Positions 39,145 through 49,088 are shown, counted from the first letter of the stretch. The stretch: 64,000 nucleotides of DNA from an uncultured Cellvibrionales bacterium (GCA_913019905.1 CAJVZD010000004.1:124001-188000), one strand, 5' to 3'. Notes: generated by a model not told the origin, from the sequence alone. Translations and numbers: made by a program.

Positions 39145-41229
39145 ATGACTAGAAAAACCACCATCAAATTACTCCTGATCAATGAATCAGAGAATGCGGG
39201 AGAACACATCATCAGTTTATTCCGCAATGCCGGAAGGGTTGCCCGCGGCCACAGAGCTAACTCAGCTGAAGATTTACATACCATGCTAGAGCAGGATACC
39301 TGGGATTTACTGATAGCCAATGACAAACACCCTGAAATACCGGTAGAACAATGCCTCGAGCAACTCAATAAACTGGACGTAAAAATACCGTCCATTGTTG
39401 TTCGAAACGATGATGTTGCAGCTGCATTTGAAGCTGGAGCGCGCGACGTGGTCGGAATTGACGATGATCAACGGTTGATTTTTGCCTCGCTAAGAGAACT
39501 TGGTGACTTAGAACAACGCCGAAAACTGAATATACTCGAAGAAAAGTTGCTCGAAGCCGAGCAACGTTGTGAGCAGCTATTATCACAATCGCAAGATGCC
39601 ATTGCCTACGTCACCGACGGAATGATCATTAACTCAAATCAACTCTTCTCAACGCGATTCGGCTTCGACAGTCCAGACGAACTGGATTGCCTTCCCATAA
39701 TTGATCTAATAAATGAAAATGATCAGGAAAAATTCAAAGCTCTATTAAAAACGCACCAATCAAATGACGAAGAAAATACTCATTTCACCTTTAGCGGGCA
39801 GAAACACGACGGTGAAAGTTTTACCGCTGCCATGCAACTGTGCGATGCGGTTTACGATGATGAACAATGTATTCAAGTGAGCGTGCGAGATCAAATCAAT
39901 GACGAGAACTCACGCACAAATACAATCCAGGATATTGACCCAACCACAGGACTCTATAGCCTCAGTCACTTTATGGATAAATTGGATTTATCGAACAAAG
40001 AGGCCGCTGCAGCAACGTCTATTAGCTCTACGCTATACATTGGAATCGATAAATACAGCAACATAAAAAGCCGCTTGGGCCCGACTCGATTAGCTAATGT
40101 CATGCTCGACATAGCCGCTTTTATCCAAGAACAGTCAGCCGAGGACAATTGCTTATCCCATTGCTGCGATGACGGCTTCATCATGCTGATGCCAGAATCC
40201 GGTGCTGAAAAAGCGAAAAAATTTGCTCAATCTTTGTGTGAACAGTTTGAGAATCATATTATTGAAGTTGAAGACCAATCTCTGCAATGCACGTTAAGCA
40301 TTGGGCTTGTTGTTCTGGATAATCAACAACAGATACCAACCGATAATATAATGGACTGTGTATTCAGCGCGTGTGAGCAGGTTCGCGAACTGGCCGACAA
40401 CGAAGGGATAGGAAACGGCGTGAGTATCTACGTTCCCGTCCGGGAGAAAAAATCTTTTGCCGACTCACGAGGTGACGACGAAATTGACTCCTTCCTGGAA
40501 GAGGCCTTGGAGGACAATCGGTTTACATTAGCGTTTCAGCCTATCGTAAGCTTACGAGGTACAATCGGCGATCATTATGAAGTCCAGGCCCGTATTACGG
40601 ATGATAACGATCAAGACGTTTCAGCCAGTCAATTTCTTAGCACCATCAACTTTTCGAAGACAAATACCAGACTCGATCGGTGGATCATACTCGAAGCAAC
40701 GAAATTACTGGCCGGGAAGCTGGAAAATGATCCCGACACGAGACTCTTTATTAACCTGACAAGCCAGGCATTACAGGATACAACATTAATAACCTGGCTT
40801 GGCGTCGCATTAAAAGCCGGTGGTATTCCACCCGATGCCATTATTTTCCAGTTTGATGAAGCGAACATTGTCGATTATCTTAAACCCGCTATTATCTTTG
40901 CCGAAACGATAAAGTCCATGGGCTGTAAGCTTTCTATTGCCAGTTTTGGTAAATCAGACGACCCGCTCAAAACGCTGAAAAATGTAAAGGCGGATTTCGC
41001 TAAATTAGACGGAGCCCTCACAAAAGAGCTCGAAAATGATACTGCCACACAAACACTGAAATCGATGGTGAGTGATATACTCGCGCAAAATTCGCAGGCA
41101 ATTATCAGTGACGTCGAAAATGCTGCTGCGCTCGCAATGCTTTGGCAAATTGGGGTTGACTACATTCAAGGCAGCTATCTCGCGCCACCGGCAAAAGACA
41201 TGCAGTATGAGTTTACGGATATTGCCTGA
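39145..41229 (+). CDS. fimX: FimX-like protein: REC-PAS-GGDEF-EAL, both catalytic motifs degenerate
   Basis: FimX is a c-di-GMP receptor required for type IV pilus assembly and twitching. The 694-residue protein has a receiver-like domain (1-125), PAS (about 140-245), GGDEF (270-435) and EAL (455-690). The GGDEF signature is replaced by CCDDGF and the EAL signature reads EVQ (FimX of P. aeruginosa has EVL), so neither cyclase nor phosphodiesterase activity is expected. It lies next to serB as in P. aeruginosa (PA4959-PA4960). Confidence 0.85.
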   Translation: MTRKTTIKLLLINESENAGEHIISLFRNAGRVARGHRANSAEDLHTMLEQDTWDLLIANDKHPEIPVEQCLEQLNKLDVKIPSIVVRNDDVAAAFEAGARDVVGIDDDQRLIFASLRELGDLEQRRKLNILEEKLLEAEQRCEQLLSQSQDAIAYVTDGMIINSNQLFSTRFGFDSPDELDCLPIIDLINENDQEKFKALLKTHQSNDEENTHFTFSGQKHDGESFTAAMQLCDAVYDDEQCIQVSVRDQINDENSRTNTIQDIDPTTGLYSLSHFMDKLDLSNKEAAAATSISSTLYIGIDKYSNIKSRLGPTRLANVMLDIAAFIQEQSAEDNCLSHCCDDGFIMLMPESGAEKAKKFAQSLCEQFENHIIEVEDQSLQCTLSIGLVVLDNQQQIPTDNIMDCVFSACEQVRELADNEGIGNGVSIYVPVREKKSFADSRGDDEIDSFLEEALEDNRFTLAFQPIVSLRGTIGDHYEVQARITDDNDQDVSASQFLSTINFSKTNTRLDRWIILEATKLLAGKLENDPDTRLFINLTSQALQDTTLITWLGVALKAGGIPPDAIIFQFDEANIVDYLKPAIIFAETIKSMGCKLSIASFGKSDDPLKTLKNVKADFAKLDGALTKELENDTATQTLKSMVSDILAQNSQAIISDVENAAALAMLWQIGVDYIQGSYLAPPAKDMQYEFTDIA

Positions 41230-41252
41230 TAATATTCCCGGACTCGCATTGT

Positions 41253-41294
41253 CTAACCAACAGAGCCTAACCAACAGAGCCTAACCAACAGAGC
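41253..41294. repeat. Perfect 14-bp tandem repeat, three copies
   Basis: CTAACCAACAGAGC is repeated three times exactly, followed by a diverging CTGACT. It lies between the convergent fimX and serB genes. Perfect identity suggests recent slippage or active copy-number change. Confidence 0.97.
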
Positions 41295-41435
41295 CTGACT
41301 TATATAGCCCGACAAATACGATGTAACAAATATTGCGTCGCGATTATTAATTGGCTAAAACCAGCAAATAGCTAGTTGCAGTGAATCCACTGCATGCTGT
41401 AACAGGAAAATCTCGCTACTAAGACGAAGTATCGG

Positions 41436-42647
41436 TTAAGACGAGTACCGGTCGCCGATTCCAAGCAAATACAATATCCCATCGAGCCCTAGTGTCGATA
41501 TCGACTGTTTGGCCGACTTCTTTACAATTGCCTTCGCTCTAAATGCGATGCCCAAGCCTGCAATACTTAACATTGGCAAATCATTCGCACCGTCACCCAC
41601 GGCGATCGACTGCTCTAGAGAAATCCTCTCCTCTCGGGCAATTTCCTGCAAAAGCTCAGCTTTTCGAGCCCCATCTACCACAACCCCCGACACATCACCG
41701 GTCACCTTGCCATCTCGAATTTCTAACTCATTGGCATAAACATAATCAATACCGAGCTTTTCCTTTAAATGAAGCCCAAAATAATTGAACCCACCACTCA
41801 GAATAGCTGTTTTGTAGCCGAGTCGCTTTAAGGTCGACACTAATTTTTCAGCGCCCTCGGTCATTTTTAGATTTTCTGCAATGTCAGCAAGAACACTCTC
41901 ATCCAAACCTTTTAGCAGCGCAACTCTCGCTTTGAAACTTGCCGTAAAATCCAGCTCACCGCGCATCGCTTGCTCGGTAATAGCCGCCACTTGCGCACCC
42001 ACTCCGGCCGCTTTTGCCAACTCGTCAATAACTTCAACCTCAATCAATGTTGAATCCATATCGAACACAACCAACCGCCTGTTACGACGAAACATATTGT
42101 CTTCTTGAAAGGCTATGTCTATGTCAAAATTTTTGGTCAATGCGGTGAGATCAGAGCGAAAGTCCGAGACATCCTGCACAGCCCCTCTAACCGAAAATTC
42201 TACGCAGGCCTTAGTCTGCTGATGAACCCCGTCTAAGGGAACACGACCTGACAAACGATCGATACGATCGATGTTCAAATTATTTTTTGACACGACAGCA
42301 GTCACTGCCGATAGATGTTCGGCTGTTATCTTTCTTGCTAGTAATGTGACTATGTGACGTTGCTTGCCCTGCCCGTCGACCCACTGTGCATAACTATCGT
42401 TATCAACCGGAGAAAAACGTACCGTTAAACCCAGTTCATGAGTACGAAATAATATATCCTTCAAAACCGGCGAAGATTCGGAAGTACTGGGTACTTCTAT
42501 TAAAATACCCAAAGACAATGTGTCGTGAATGACTGCCTGACCGATATCGAGAATATTGACTTCATAGCGCGCGAGAATTTCCGTCACTGATGATGTCAGC
42601 CCTGGCTTGTCATCGCCGGCAATATTAATCAGTATTACTTCTTTCAC
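41436..42647 (-). CDS. serB: Phosphoserine phosphatase SerB
   Basis: HAD-family enzyme for the last step of serine synthesis. The 403-residue protein has two N-terminal ACT-like domains (LINIAGDDKPGLTSSV; HIVTLLARKITAEHLS) and a HAD domain with the nucleophile motif FDMDSTLIEVEVIDELA, LSGGFNYFG and GDGANDLPML. The GTG at 42647 is chosen: GGAGA precedes it at good spacing, and homology begins at KEVILIN; a TTG further up would add 18 non-homologous residues. Confidence 0.95.
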   Translation of the reverse strand: MKEVILINIAGDDKPGLTSSVTEILARYEVNILDIGQAVIHDTLSLGILIEVPSTSESSPVLKDILFRTHELGLTVRFSPVDNDSYAQWVDGQGKQRHIVTLLARKITAEHLSAVTAVVSKNNLNIDRIDRLSGRVPLDGVHQQTKACVEFSVRGAVQDVSDFRSDLTALTKNFDIDIAFQEDNMFRRNRRLVVFDMDSTLIEVEVIDELAKAAGVGAQVAAITEQAMRGELDFTASFKARVALLKGLDESVLADIAENLKMTEGAEKLVSTLKRLGYKTAILSGGFNYFGLHLKEKLGIDYVYANELEIRDGKVTGDVSGVVVDGARKAELLQEIAREERISLEQSIAVGDGANDLPMLSIAGLGIAFRAKAIVKKSAKQSISTLGLDGILYLLGIGDRYSS

Positions 42648-42969
42648 AACAGTCTCCAAAAAATTTGCCAACATTGTAACTGCAGCAAGGTCTCTGTCCA
42701 AATTTTATATGGTATTTCAGGAGGATACTGATCCGAATAAAAAGTTGATTTGAATAAACCTGCTTCACAACATGGTTTATACTACGCAACATTTTTCGCG
42801 TCTCCGGTACAGACCTTTCGTGAAAATTAGTCTTGCAGACGGGAAAAGGATAATAATTAGCGAATGGTCGGCCCCGACACTATTAGCTATTTTCTCGCTG
42901 ACAAGCAAAGTGGGTAGCGTGAATCCAGTAATTTGACAGATATTCACCAGTAACTAAAAGCGATATTAA
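42648..42969. other. Divergent serB/ahpA-like intergenic region
   Basis: These 322 bases hold no supported gene. They must contain two divergent promoters. A degenerate 18-base periodicity (GAATAAA at about 42734 and 42752) resembles the short duplications elsewhere. No clear -35/-10 pair was recognised. Confidence 0.4.
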
Positions 42970-44247
42970 ATGTTCAGAAAATTTCTACACCTTTCACTAG
43001 CGAGAAAAGCTGCCACGATAACCGCCAGCATTAGCTTTTGTGCCTGTATTATTCTTATTCTCGCCAGCTATCAAAGCAATCGGCAGTTAATATTTCATAG
43101 TGCAGAAATGCTCGGCGAAAACCTTGCCCAACAGCTCGCACGAGATGCGAGTAATTCGCTTGTCCAAGGAGACAAATTAAGCCTGCAATCAATTCTTAAC
43201 GGCTTGGTCAAAAGCCCCGTGATTGTGCATGGCGCGATTTACGACGTAGAAAACAGAGCAGTCGCAGAAGCAGGGAAAAGTCAAAGTAAAACAGCCCAAA
43301 ATGCATTTTCTGCATCGATTACCTTTCAGGACAGCCTGGCTGGTTACGCCGTTATTACTATCGATACATCGCCATTACAACAGGAAGCCAAAACTCTATT
43401 GTGGCAACTGCTCTTCCTAAGCTTACTCATCAGCATGCTCTCCTATTTATTAGGATCGATTCCCGCGAGATATCTAGCTGCGGCCATCAACGACCTGACT
43501 ATGCTAGCTAGCAAGCCGCCACGAACGATACCCGCCAACATTCACCTCGGATACCGCGGCAGCGACGAATTCCAGCAATTAACTCAACGGGTCATTGAAG
43601 GGCCCGAAAAAATAAAGGAAAGGACCAGCGTTTTAGACACTAGCACTGAACATCGTGGAGATCATACCGTACTTTTTTTAGACATTAGTAACTTGAACAC
43701 GCTCAAAGAACAAAGAAATCAACAGGACGTCAACAAACTCGTATCCAGCTTGCATGACCAACTAACAACCATATGCAAACTGTATGACGGAGAACCCAGC
43801 GTCAGCAGCAGTCACGGATTTAGCGCAAAATTTCTAACTACCAATGAAAACGACCACCCTTTCCGCGCTTTGTGTGCAACCTATCTAATCGAGAAACAAT
43901 TGAAAGAGAAGTCGTCCAGCCATGGCCAAAACCCGATGCAAATACATTTAGGTGTAGCGCTATGCGAAGCACCTGAAGACGCCTCAGCCGATAATTCGCT
44001 CAGCTATCAACTCAGCGTACAACAGACCCTGGAACATGCTCAACGACTGTGCGAGTCATCTGTTGCAGAAAAGACCTGCGGCCGCATCTATGCAAGCGCA
44101 ACGATACTGCAGCACCCCAGCGTAAAAAACCGAGTTAATGCCACAGCGGTTAGTTCTGATTGTTCATTAATTAACAATTTCGACGACTCTTACAAGGCTC
44201 TGCTAGAAAAACAGCTTGCCGCTTTAGCGGTGGGAACACCGCTATAA
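42970..44247 (+). CDS. AhpA/YtjB-family membrane protein with degenerate cyclase-like domain
   Basis: A 425-residue protein. Two membrane helices (about 16-36 and 138-162) flank a periplasmic segment, the SMP_2/AhpA architecture that is classically paired with serB. The cytoplasmic half, from about residue 225 (VLFLDISNLNTLKEQ, SSHGFSAKFLTT, IHLGVALCEA), resembles a class III nucleotide-cyclase fold but lacks an obvious pair of metal-binding aspartates. E. coli YtjB is half this length. Function unknown; in Pseudomonas the family is linked to alkaline phosphatase and outer-membrane phenotypes. Confidence 0.7.
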   Translation: MFRKFLHLSLARKAATITASISFCACIILILASYQSNRQLIFHSAEMLGENLAQQLARDASNSLVQGDKLSLQSILNGLVKSPVIVHGAIYDVENRAVAEAGKSQSKTAQNAFSASITFQDSLAGYAVITIDTSPLQQEAKTLLWQLLFLSLLISMLSYLLGSIPARYLAAAINDLTMLASKPPRTIPANIHLGYRGSDEFQQLTQRVIEGPEKIKERTSVLDTSTEHRGDHTVLFLDISNLNTLKEQRNQQDVNKLVSSLHDQLTTICKLYDGEPSVSSSHGFSAKFLTTNENDHPFRALCATYLIEKQLKEKSSSHGQNPMQIHLGVALCEAPEDASADNSLSYQLSVQQTLEHAQRLCESSVAEKTCGRIYASATILQHPSVKNRVNATAVSSDCSLINNFDDSYKALLEKQLAALAVGTPL

Positions 44248-44254
44248 CAGCTCG

Positions 44255-46525
44255 TTAAACGATCTCAATTTTATCCACTTTTTGAAAACCACGAGGAAGC
44301 TTATGGCCTCTTCGACCACGCTCACCGCGGTAGTGATCTAACTCGCTAAACTTCATATTTACATAACGCTTACCCGCATGAACCCGTAATAAATCAGATT
44401 CTTTCATTACGGCTACAGCGACCACAAATTCTTCCCGAGCCTGTAACCGCGATGTAGGAATACCAATAATCTTGTTTCCCTTGCCGCGTGCCATTACCGG
44501 CAAATCTGCGAGCGGAAATAATAACATTCTGCCTTCATTGCTAATGGCAACAACATAATGCGAAGCGTCATTTTGCTCCTCGTCACCGCTGTTGCGTATC
44601 TGTGTGGGAGCCAATACCTGGGCGCCTTTCGGTAAGCTTAGCGCGGATTTCCCCGATTTATTTTTTGCTTGTAAGTCACGTAGTGTGACAACAAAACCAT
44701 AACCGGCATCAGACGCCAAAAGATAAAGATCTTCATCACTACCAACCAACAATCCCTCAAAACTCACACCAGAAGGAGAATTAATACGGCCAGTGACTGG
44801 CTCTCCTTGTCCTCGTGCGGTCGGAAGAGAATGTGCCGCTAAGGTATAGGCCCGACCCGTTGAATCGAGAATCACGACCGATTGATTTGATTTGCCCTTT
44901 GCTGCCAAATGAAAACTATCGCCGGATTTATAATTTAAAGAATCTGGGTCAATGTCGTGTCCTTTCGCCGCTCGAATCCACCCTTTTTCCGACATCACAA
45001 CGGTAACAGGTTCCGTCGTCATTAATTCTTCATCGGTAAAGGCTTTCGCCTCCTTGCGACTGACTATCGGCGAACGACGGTCGTCTCCATACTCCTCGGC
45101 GACCGCGATCAATTCCTTACGCACCAAAGTTTTCAGACGTTGTGCCGAGCCAATGATCTTCTGCAAGTCTTCTTTTTCTTTCTCTAACTCAACTTGCTCA
45201 TCGTGGATCTTCATTTCCTCTAGCCGGGCTAACTGTCGTAATTTTGTTTCCAGGATGTACTCGGCCTGAGATTCTACTAAATCGAAACGCTCCATCAATA
45301 CTAATTTCGGGCGCTCCTCTTCGCGAATAATGCGAATAACTTCATCGACATTAAGATAAACAATCATTAATGCAGCCAGCCTTAACAAACGCTCTTCTAC
45401 TTTTTGTAACCTGAACTGTAAGCGCTTTCGAGTGGTAACCGTACGAAACTGTAGCCACTCCTTCAAAATTTTATCCAGAGTTTTGACTTCCGGTCGCCCG
45501 TCAATACCAATCATATTTAAGTTAACACGAAAGGTTTTTTCCAAATCAGTTGACGCAAACAAGTGAGTCATAACCTGTTCGAGATCAACGCGGTTTGAAC
45601 GCGGGATAATCACCAAACGAGTAGGATTCTCGTGATCAGATTCATCGCGCAAGTCTGCGACCATCGGTAATTTTTTAGCTTGCATCTGTTGTGCAATTTG
45701 CTCGAGTATTTTGGACCCAGATACTTGATGCGGTAAAGCGGTCACCACGACATCGCCACCTTCTTTTTGCCATACGGCGCGCATGCGAATACTTCCTTTA
45801 CCCGTTTTATAGAGTTTAAGGATATCTTCCCTCGGCGTTATTATTTCTGCTTCCGTCGGATAGTCGGGGCCTTGAATATGCTCACAAATATCATCCACAG
45901 TCGCTTTCGAATCGTCCAGTACGCGAAGACAAGCACTGATGACTTCGCGCATATTATGCGGCGGGATATCGGTCGCCATTCCCACAGCAATACCCGTCGT
46001 CCCGTTAAGCAGTACGGTCGGAGCCCGCGAAGGAAGGATCTTTGGCTCCTCCAAGGTGCCATCAAAATTAGGCTGCCAAGGTACGGTTCCCTGGCCCAGT
46101 TCCGACAACAACAAATCAGAAAAGAGTGTCAACTTTGATTCCGTATATCGCATGGCAGCGAAAGATTTCGGGTCATCGCTAGCTCCCCAATTCCCCTGAC
46201 CGTCCACCAGCGGATACCGGTAAGTGAAATCCTGCGCCATTATTACCATGGCTTCATATACAGAACTATCACCATGAGGATGAAATTTACCGATAACATC
46301 CCCAACCGTTCGAGCAGACTTTTTGAATTTCGCGCTGGACTTAAGACCCAACTCACTCATTGCATAAACAATTCGTCTTTGTACCGGCTTAAGGCCATCG
46401 GCAATATTAGGCAGCGCGCGATCCAGAATTACGTACATCGAATAATCCAGATAGGCTTTTTCGGTGTAGTCTTTTAAGGGAATTTGTTCAACACCGTCAG
46501 CTCCGATACTGATCTGGTCTGGCAT
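44255..46525 (-). CDS. parC: DNA topoisomerase IV subunit A
   Basis: Decatenates daughter chromosomes together with ParE. The 756-residue protein has the breakage-reunion domain with catalytic Tyr127 in [10 protein letters not shown], the quinolone-determining region [12 protein letters not shown] with the usual Ser and Glu (no resistance substitution visible), and [17 protein letters not shown]. The C-terminal beta-pinwheel ([20 protein letters not shown]) is of ParC type and lacks the GyrA-box. It is convergent with the ahpA-like gene, 7 bases apart. parE is not in this window. Confidence 0.97.
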   Translation of the reverse strand: MPDQISIGADGVEQIPLKDYTEKAYLDYSMYVILDRALPNIADGLKPVQRRIVYAMSELGLKSSAKFKKSARTVGDVIGKFHPHGDSSVYEAMVIMAQDFTYRYPLVDGQGNWGASDDPKSFAAMRYTESKLTLFSDLLLSELGQGTVPWQPNFDGTLEEPKILPSRAPTVLLNGTTGIAVGMATDIPPHNMREVISACLRVLDDSKATVDDICEHIQGPDYPTEAEIITPREDILKLYKTGKGSIRMRAVWQKEGGDVVVTALPHQVSGSKILEQIAQQMQAKKLPMVADLRDESDHENPTRLVIIPRSNRVDLEQVMTHLFASTDLEKTFRVNLNMIGIDGRPEVKTLDKILKEWLQFRTVTTRKRLQFRLQKVEERLLRLAALMIVYLNVDEVIRIIREEERPKLVLMERFDLVESQAEYILETKLRQLARLEEMKIHDEQVELEKEKEDLQKIIGSAQRLKTLVRKELIAVAEEYGDDRRSPIVSRKEAKAFTDEELMTTEPVTVVMSEKGWIRAAKGHDIDPDSLNYKSGDSFHLAAKGKSNQSVVILDSTGRAYTLAAHSLPTARGQGEPVTGRINSPSGVSFEGLLVGSDEDLYLLASDAGYGFVVTLRDLQAKNKSGKSALSLPKGAQVLAPTQIRNSGDEEQNDASHYVVAISNEGRMLLFPLADLPVMARGKGNKIIGIPTSRLQAREEFVVAVAVMKESDLLRVHAGKRYVNMKFSELDHYRGERGRRGHKLPRGFQKVDKIEIV

Positions 46526-46748
46526 ATTTTCATCCTAAATTCGTCGATTAATTCCAGCAATTATCCCCGAGAAATCAGCTTGTTACCAGATGTATATGCG
46601 CATTTTGCCGAAAGAGCTTAGGGGTAATTACCTACAGCCAAGAGGCACACTGGCCTATATACTTCATAAGAATCAGGAATGATTAGTTAACGACGACAAA
46701 ACAGGACGCTGAACAAATCCTACGACAACTATGTAAACGAGGGCCACA

Positions 46749-47000
46749 ATGCGACCATCTGATAATGTTGTTGATTTTAGAGACTTTCAGCACTCAAGCC
46801 GTCAAGCTGAGATTGACGATATTGGTGCCCGTGCATTCATATATATTCGTGATTCTGCGACAGAAAAAAACATTCCAATTAAAGACGTTATAGCCGAACA
46901 CATTCTTGGTCTTAGCACAGTAATTGCCGCTGTGGAGGGTGAGGTGGAAGCTCAATCGATACTGAGAAACATTAGTGAGCTCTTAAACAAAAGGACCTGA
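46749..47000 (+). CDS. Small helical protein of unknown function
   Basis: An 83-residue protein I do not recognise. It is predicted to be mostly helical, acidic in its first half (NVVDFRDFQHSSRQAEIDDI) and amphipathic after (VIAEHILGLSTVIAAVEGEV). No signal peptide, Cys or transmembrane segment is present. GAGGG at good spacing before the ATG and protein-like composition support expression. It stands alone, divergent from parC. Confidence 0.6.
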   Translation: MRPSDNVVDFRDFQHSSRQAEIDDIGARAFIYIRDSATEKNIPIKDVIAEHILGLSTVIAAVEGEVEAQSILRNISELLNKRT

Positions 47001-47087
47001 ACGCACCATAATCCTTTCCACCAAACAGCCAACAGTTAGCTGCAGACATACTTTCACGCACCGGCCAGCTCCATTTAGCACAAGCCG

Positions 47088-47113
47088 TTAGTACAATCAT
47101 TTAGTACAATCAT
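47088..47113. repeat. Perfect 13-bp tandem duplication
   Basis: TTAGTACAATCAT occurs twice in tandem, followed by a partial third TTAG. It lies between the small 46749 gene and the convergent zinc-ribbon gene. Confidence 0.93.
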
Positions 47114-47134
47114 TTAGCAAAACATGACATGCAA

Positions 47135-47368
47135 TTACAAGGCCTCGACCTTTTTCTTGTCGCAGCGCTGGCACCGCGATGTCGTTACAAGCCGCCCCTG
47201 TTTAACGTCAAAACTCTGAGCGGTGACTATTTTCCATTTATGATGACCTTGCAGACACAGCGTGCTGCCCTTGGAACTTTGACTCAAACCACGTTTTTTA
47301 ACCACTTTAGGTTTCTTGAAAGGAAGTATATCGGCCACGTCGGTACGATCCGTTAGAATATTCTGCAT
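47135..47368 (-). CDS. Small zinc-ribbon-like protein
   Basis: A 77-residue basic protein with potential metal ligands CLQGHHKW and CQRC (Cys, two His, then a CxxC pair), consistent with a small zinc ribbon. The N-terminal third is Lys-rich (PFKKPKVVKKRG). Short proteins with HHKW, FDVKQGRLVT and CxxC recur in pseudomonad-like genomes, but I cannot name the family. A role with nucleic acid is possible (inference). The ribosome-binding site is weak. Confidence 0.6.
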   Translation of the reverse strand: MQNILTDRTDVADILPFKKPKVVKKRGLSQSSKGSTLCLQGHHKWKIVTAQSFDVKQGRLVTTSRCQRCDKKKVEAL

Positions 47369-47513
47369 TAGTTTAAAGTATTAGGACACGACACTCTTTT
47401 ATCGTCAAGCTGTTCATCATCATCAAACTTGAGTATTATCGCCCTCGTCAATTTCCTCCATATTCTCTGCTTGGCCAAATCGATAGGGCCAACAATCAGT
47501 GGTAGTAAAACCT

Positions 47514-47996
47514 ATGAACGTTGCTAGAAATACTGTGGTCTCCTTCCACTACGACCTATTCAATATAGCCGGCGAAAAAATTGAAAGCACGAAAGATGGC
47601 GAAGCAACGCTCGCCTTAATCGGTGCCAAAAATATGATTCAAGGTCTCGAGCAGGCTTTGATGGGAAAAAGCGTGGAAGATGATTTTGAGATAACCTTAG
47701 AGCCCCATCAAGCCTACGGTCATCGCGATGAGGAAAAAACACAACGGGTTCCGGCAAAGTATCTAAAACATGAAGGAAAGCTCACCAAAGGACAGGTCGT
47801 TCGTATCGATAGTAATCAGGGAATGAAAGTTTGTACGGTCCTGAAGGTAGGGAAATTTAGTGTCGACGTCGATATGAACCACCCGTTGGCTGGACAAACT
47901 ATCCGCTACCAAATACACATTGAAGATGTACGCGCGGCATCCACTGACGAGATAGCCCATGGTCACGCCCATGGCGTCGGCGGCCATCACCACTAA
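47514..47996 (+). CDS. slyD: FKBP-type peptidyl-prolyl isomerase, SlyD-like
   Basis: A 160-residue isomerase and chaperone. It has the split FKBP domain (TVVSFHYDLFN, IQGLEQALMGKSVEDDFEI, HPLAGQTIRYQIHIEDV) with an inserted chaperone flap (about residues 70-120, AYGHRDEEKTQRVPA). The C-terminus is His-rich (GHAHGVGGHHH), suggesting metal binding as in SlyD, though shorter. ATG 47514 is preferred over a GTG five codons upstream. Confidence 0.87.
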   Translation: MNVARNTVVSFHYDLFNIAGEKIESTKDGEATLALIGAKNMIQGLEQALMGKSVEDDFEITLEPHQAYGHRDEEKTQRVPAKYLKHEGKLTKGQVVRIDSNQGMKVCTVLKVGKFSVDVDMNHPLAGQTIRYQIHIEDVRAASTDEIAHGHAHGVGGHHH

Positions 47997-48187
47997 ACGG
48001 TCAGCTTCTACGGATACGTTGCCGTTTTTGCAATCAACGGCCAGCCTAATCCGCTTTATAAGCTTGCGAACACGACCGGCTTTCATATCAGTACGATGGT
48101 GTCTCTTGATTATTGACTATTGAACTTTGACGCGAGTGGGAAGAAAAAAGCTGCTGAGTTAAATCAGACGCGAATAATTACGCGCTA

Positions 48188-48201
48188 CCCTACTTGTAGG
48201 G
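48188..48201. other. Short perfect inverted repeat
   Basis: CCCTAC-TT-GTAGGG forms a 5-6 bp hairpin just downstream of the 11-residue-repeat gene on the minus strand. It lacks a clear uridine tract, so terminator function is uncertain. Confidence 0.4.
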
Positions 48202-48217
48202 AAAGCCCAGTAATTTC

Positions 48218-48592
48218 TTATAGATCATTCCACCAGTCCGCAATCTGGTCCCAAACACCTGCGCTACCTTCTTTCACATCCTCGGCCGCATCTGAGCTGA
48301 CGCTCTTCGTTTTATCCCAAATTTTTTCACTAGAAGCTTTGGTCTTTCTCCACGCATCTTTACTGCCTTCTTGTGTTTTGTGTAGGGTTTTTTCACTGAC
48401 CTCTTTCGTTTTTGTGAACGCTTTCTCGCTCGCCTCTCTGGTTTTATCCAGCGCGTCTTCACCTAAGCTTTTAGACTCTTCCCAAGCGTTTTTACTCGTG
48501 GATTTAGTTTTCTCCCACATCGACTCTTCCGCATAAGCCGGAAACGATACAGATACCGACACCAGTGCAAGAACAACAAAAAACTTTAACAT
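48218..48592 (-). CDS. Secreted protein of nine 11-residue repeats (LEA/apolipoprotein-like)
   Basis: A 124-residue protein with a signal peptide (cleavage after AYA, residue 21). Residues 25-123 consist of nine consecutive 11-mers of the form AWxKTKxxSEK, for example MWEKTKSTSKN, ALDKTREASEK, AFTKTKEVSEK and IWDKTKSVSSD; the last two diverge. The pattern gives an amphipathic helix of hendecad type, seen in group 3 LEA proteins and apolipoprotein-like repeats. It probably lies in the periplasm or at a membrane surface. Role unknown; stress protection or membrane binding is inference. Confidence 0.8.
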   Translation of the reverse strand: MLKFFVVLALVSVSVSFPAYAEESMWEKTKSTSKNAWEESKSLGEDALDKTREASEKAFTKTKEVSEKTLHKTQEGSKDAWRKTKASSEKIWDKTKSVSSDAAEDVKEGSAGVWDQIADWWNDL

Positions 48593-48610
48593 TTTGCAAA
48601 CCTCAACAAT

Positions 48611-49048
48611 TTATATCTCTAACATAAATGTAACGGGGCCATCGTTTATCAACGCTACCTGCATGTCGGCGGCAAATTGACCACTTGCAACACCAACACC
48701 TTGTTTTCTTGCTTCGTCGATAAACAGTTCGTAGAGCTCTTTTGCCTTTTCGGGCTTGGCCGATGAAGAAAACCCTGGCCTCAAGCCTTTTTTGGTGTCT
48801 GCGACAAGAGTAAATTGGGAAACCACCAGCAGACTTCCAGCAACATCCCGAACGCTCAAATTCATTTTCCCCGCAAGGTCTGAGAATACCCGGTAGGCAA
48901 TCAATCGCTCAACCAGCCTAAGCACCTTACTGCGATCATCATCATGCTCGACCCCCAGCAGCACCAGCAGGCCCTGATCAATTTCACCGACAACATCACC
49001 ATCAATGCTTACCTTCGCTTCGCTAACCCGCTGTAATAACGCCTTCAA
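48611..49048 (-). CDS. dtd: D-aminoacyl-tRNA deacylase
   Basis: Removes D-amino acids (and glycine from mischarged tRNA-Ala). The 145-residue protein has the two catalytic signatures [12 protein letters not shown] and [10 protein letters not shown], and is of normal length. It lies 18 bases upstream of the 11-residue-repeat gene and 40 bases after pip, the order pip-dtd being common. Confidence 0.96.
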   Translation of the reverse strand: MKALLQRVSEAKVSIDGDVVGEIDQGLLVLLGVEHDDDRSKVLRLVERLIAYRVFSDLAGKMNLSVRDVAGSLLVVSQFTLVADTKKGLRPGFSSSAKPEKAKELYELFIDEARKQGVGVASGQFAADMQVALINDGPVTFMLEI

Positions 49049-49088
49049 AAAATGTCATCCTATGCTTCAATGCACTTATCCCAACGAT

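Noticed and set aside
41253-41294. Tandem repeats considered as a CRISPR array
   Set aside because: Units are 14 bp, directly adjacent, without spacers, and no cas genes are present.
47135-47368. Assignment of the zinc-ribbon-like protein to YheV
   Set aside because: Cysteine spacing and sequence do not match YheV; left unnamed.
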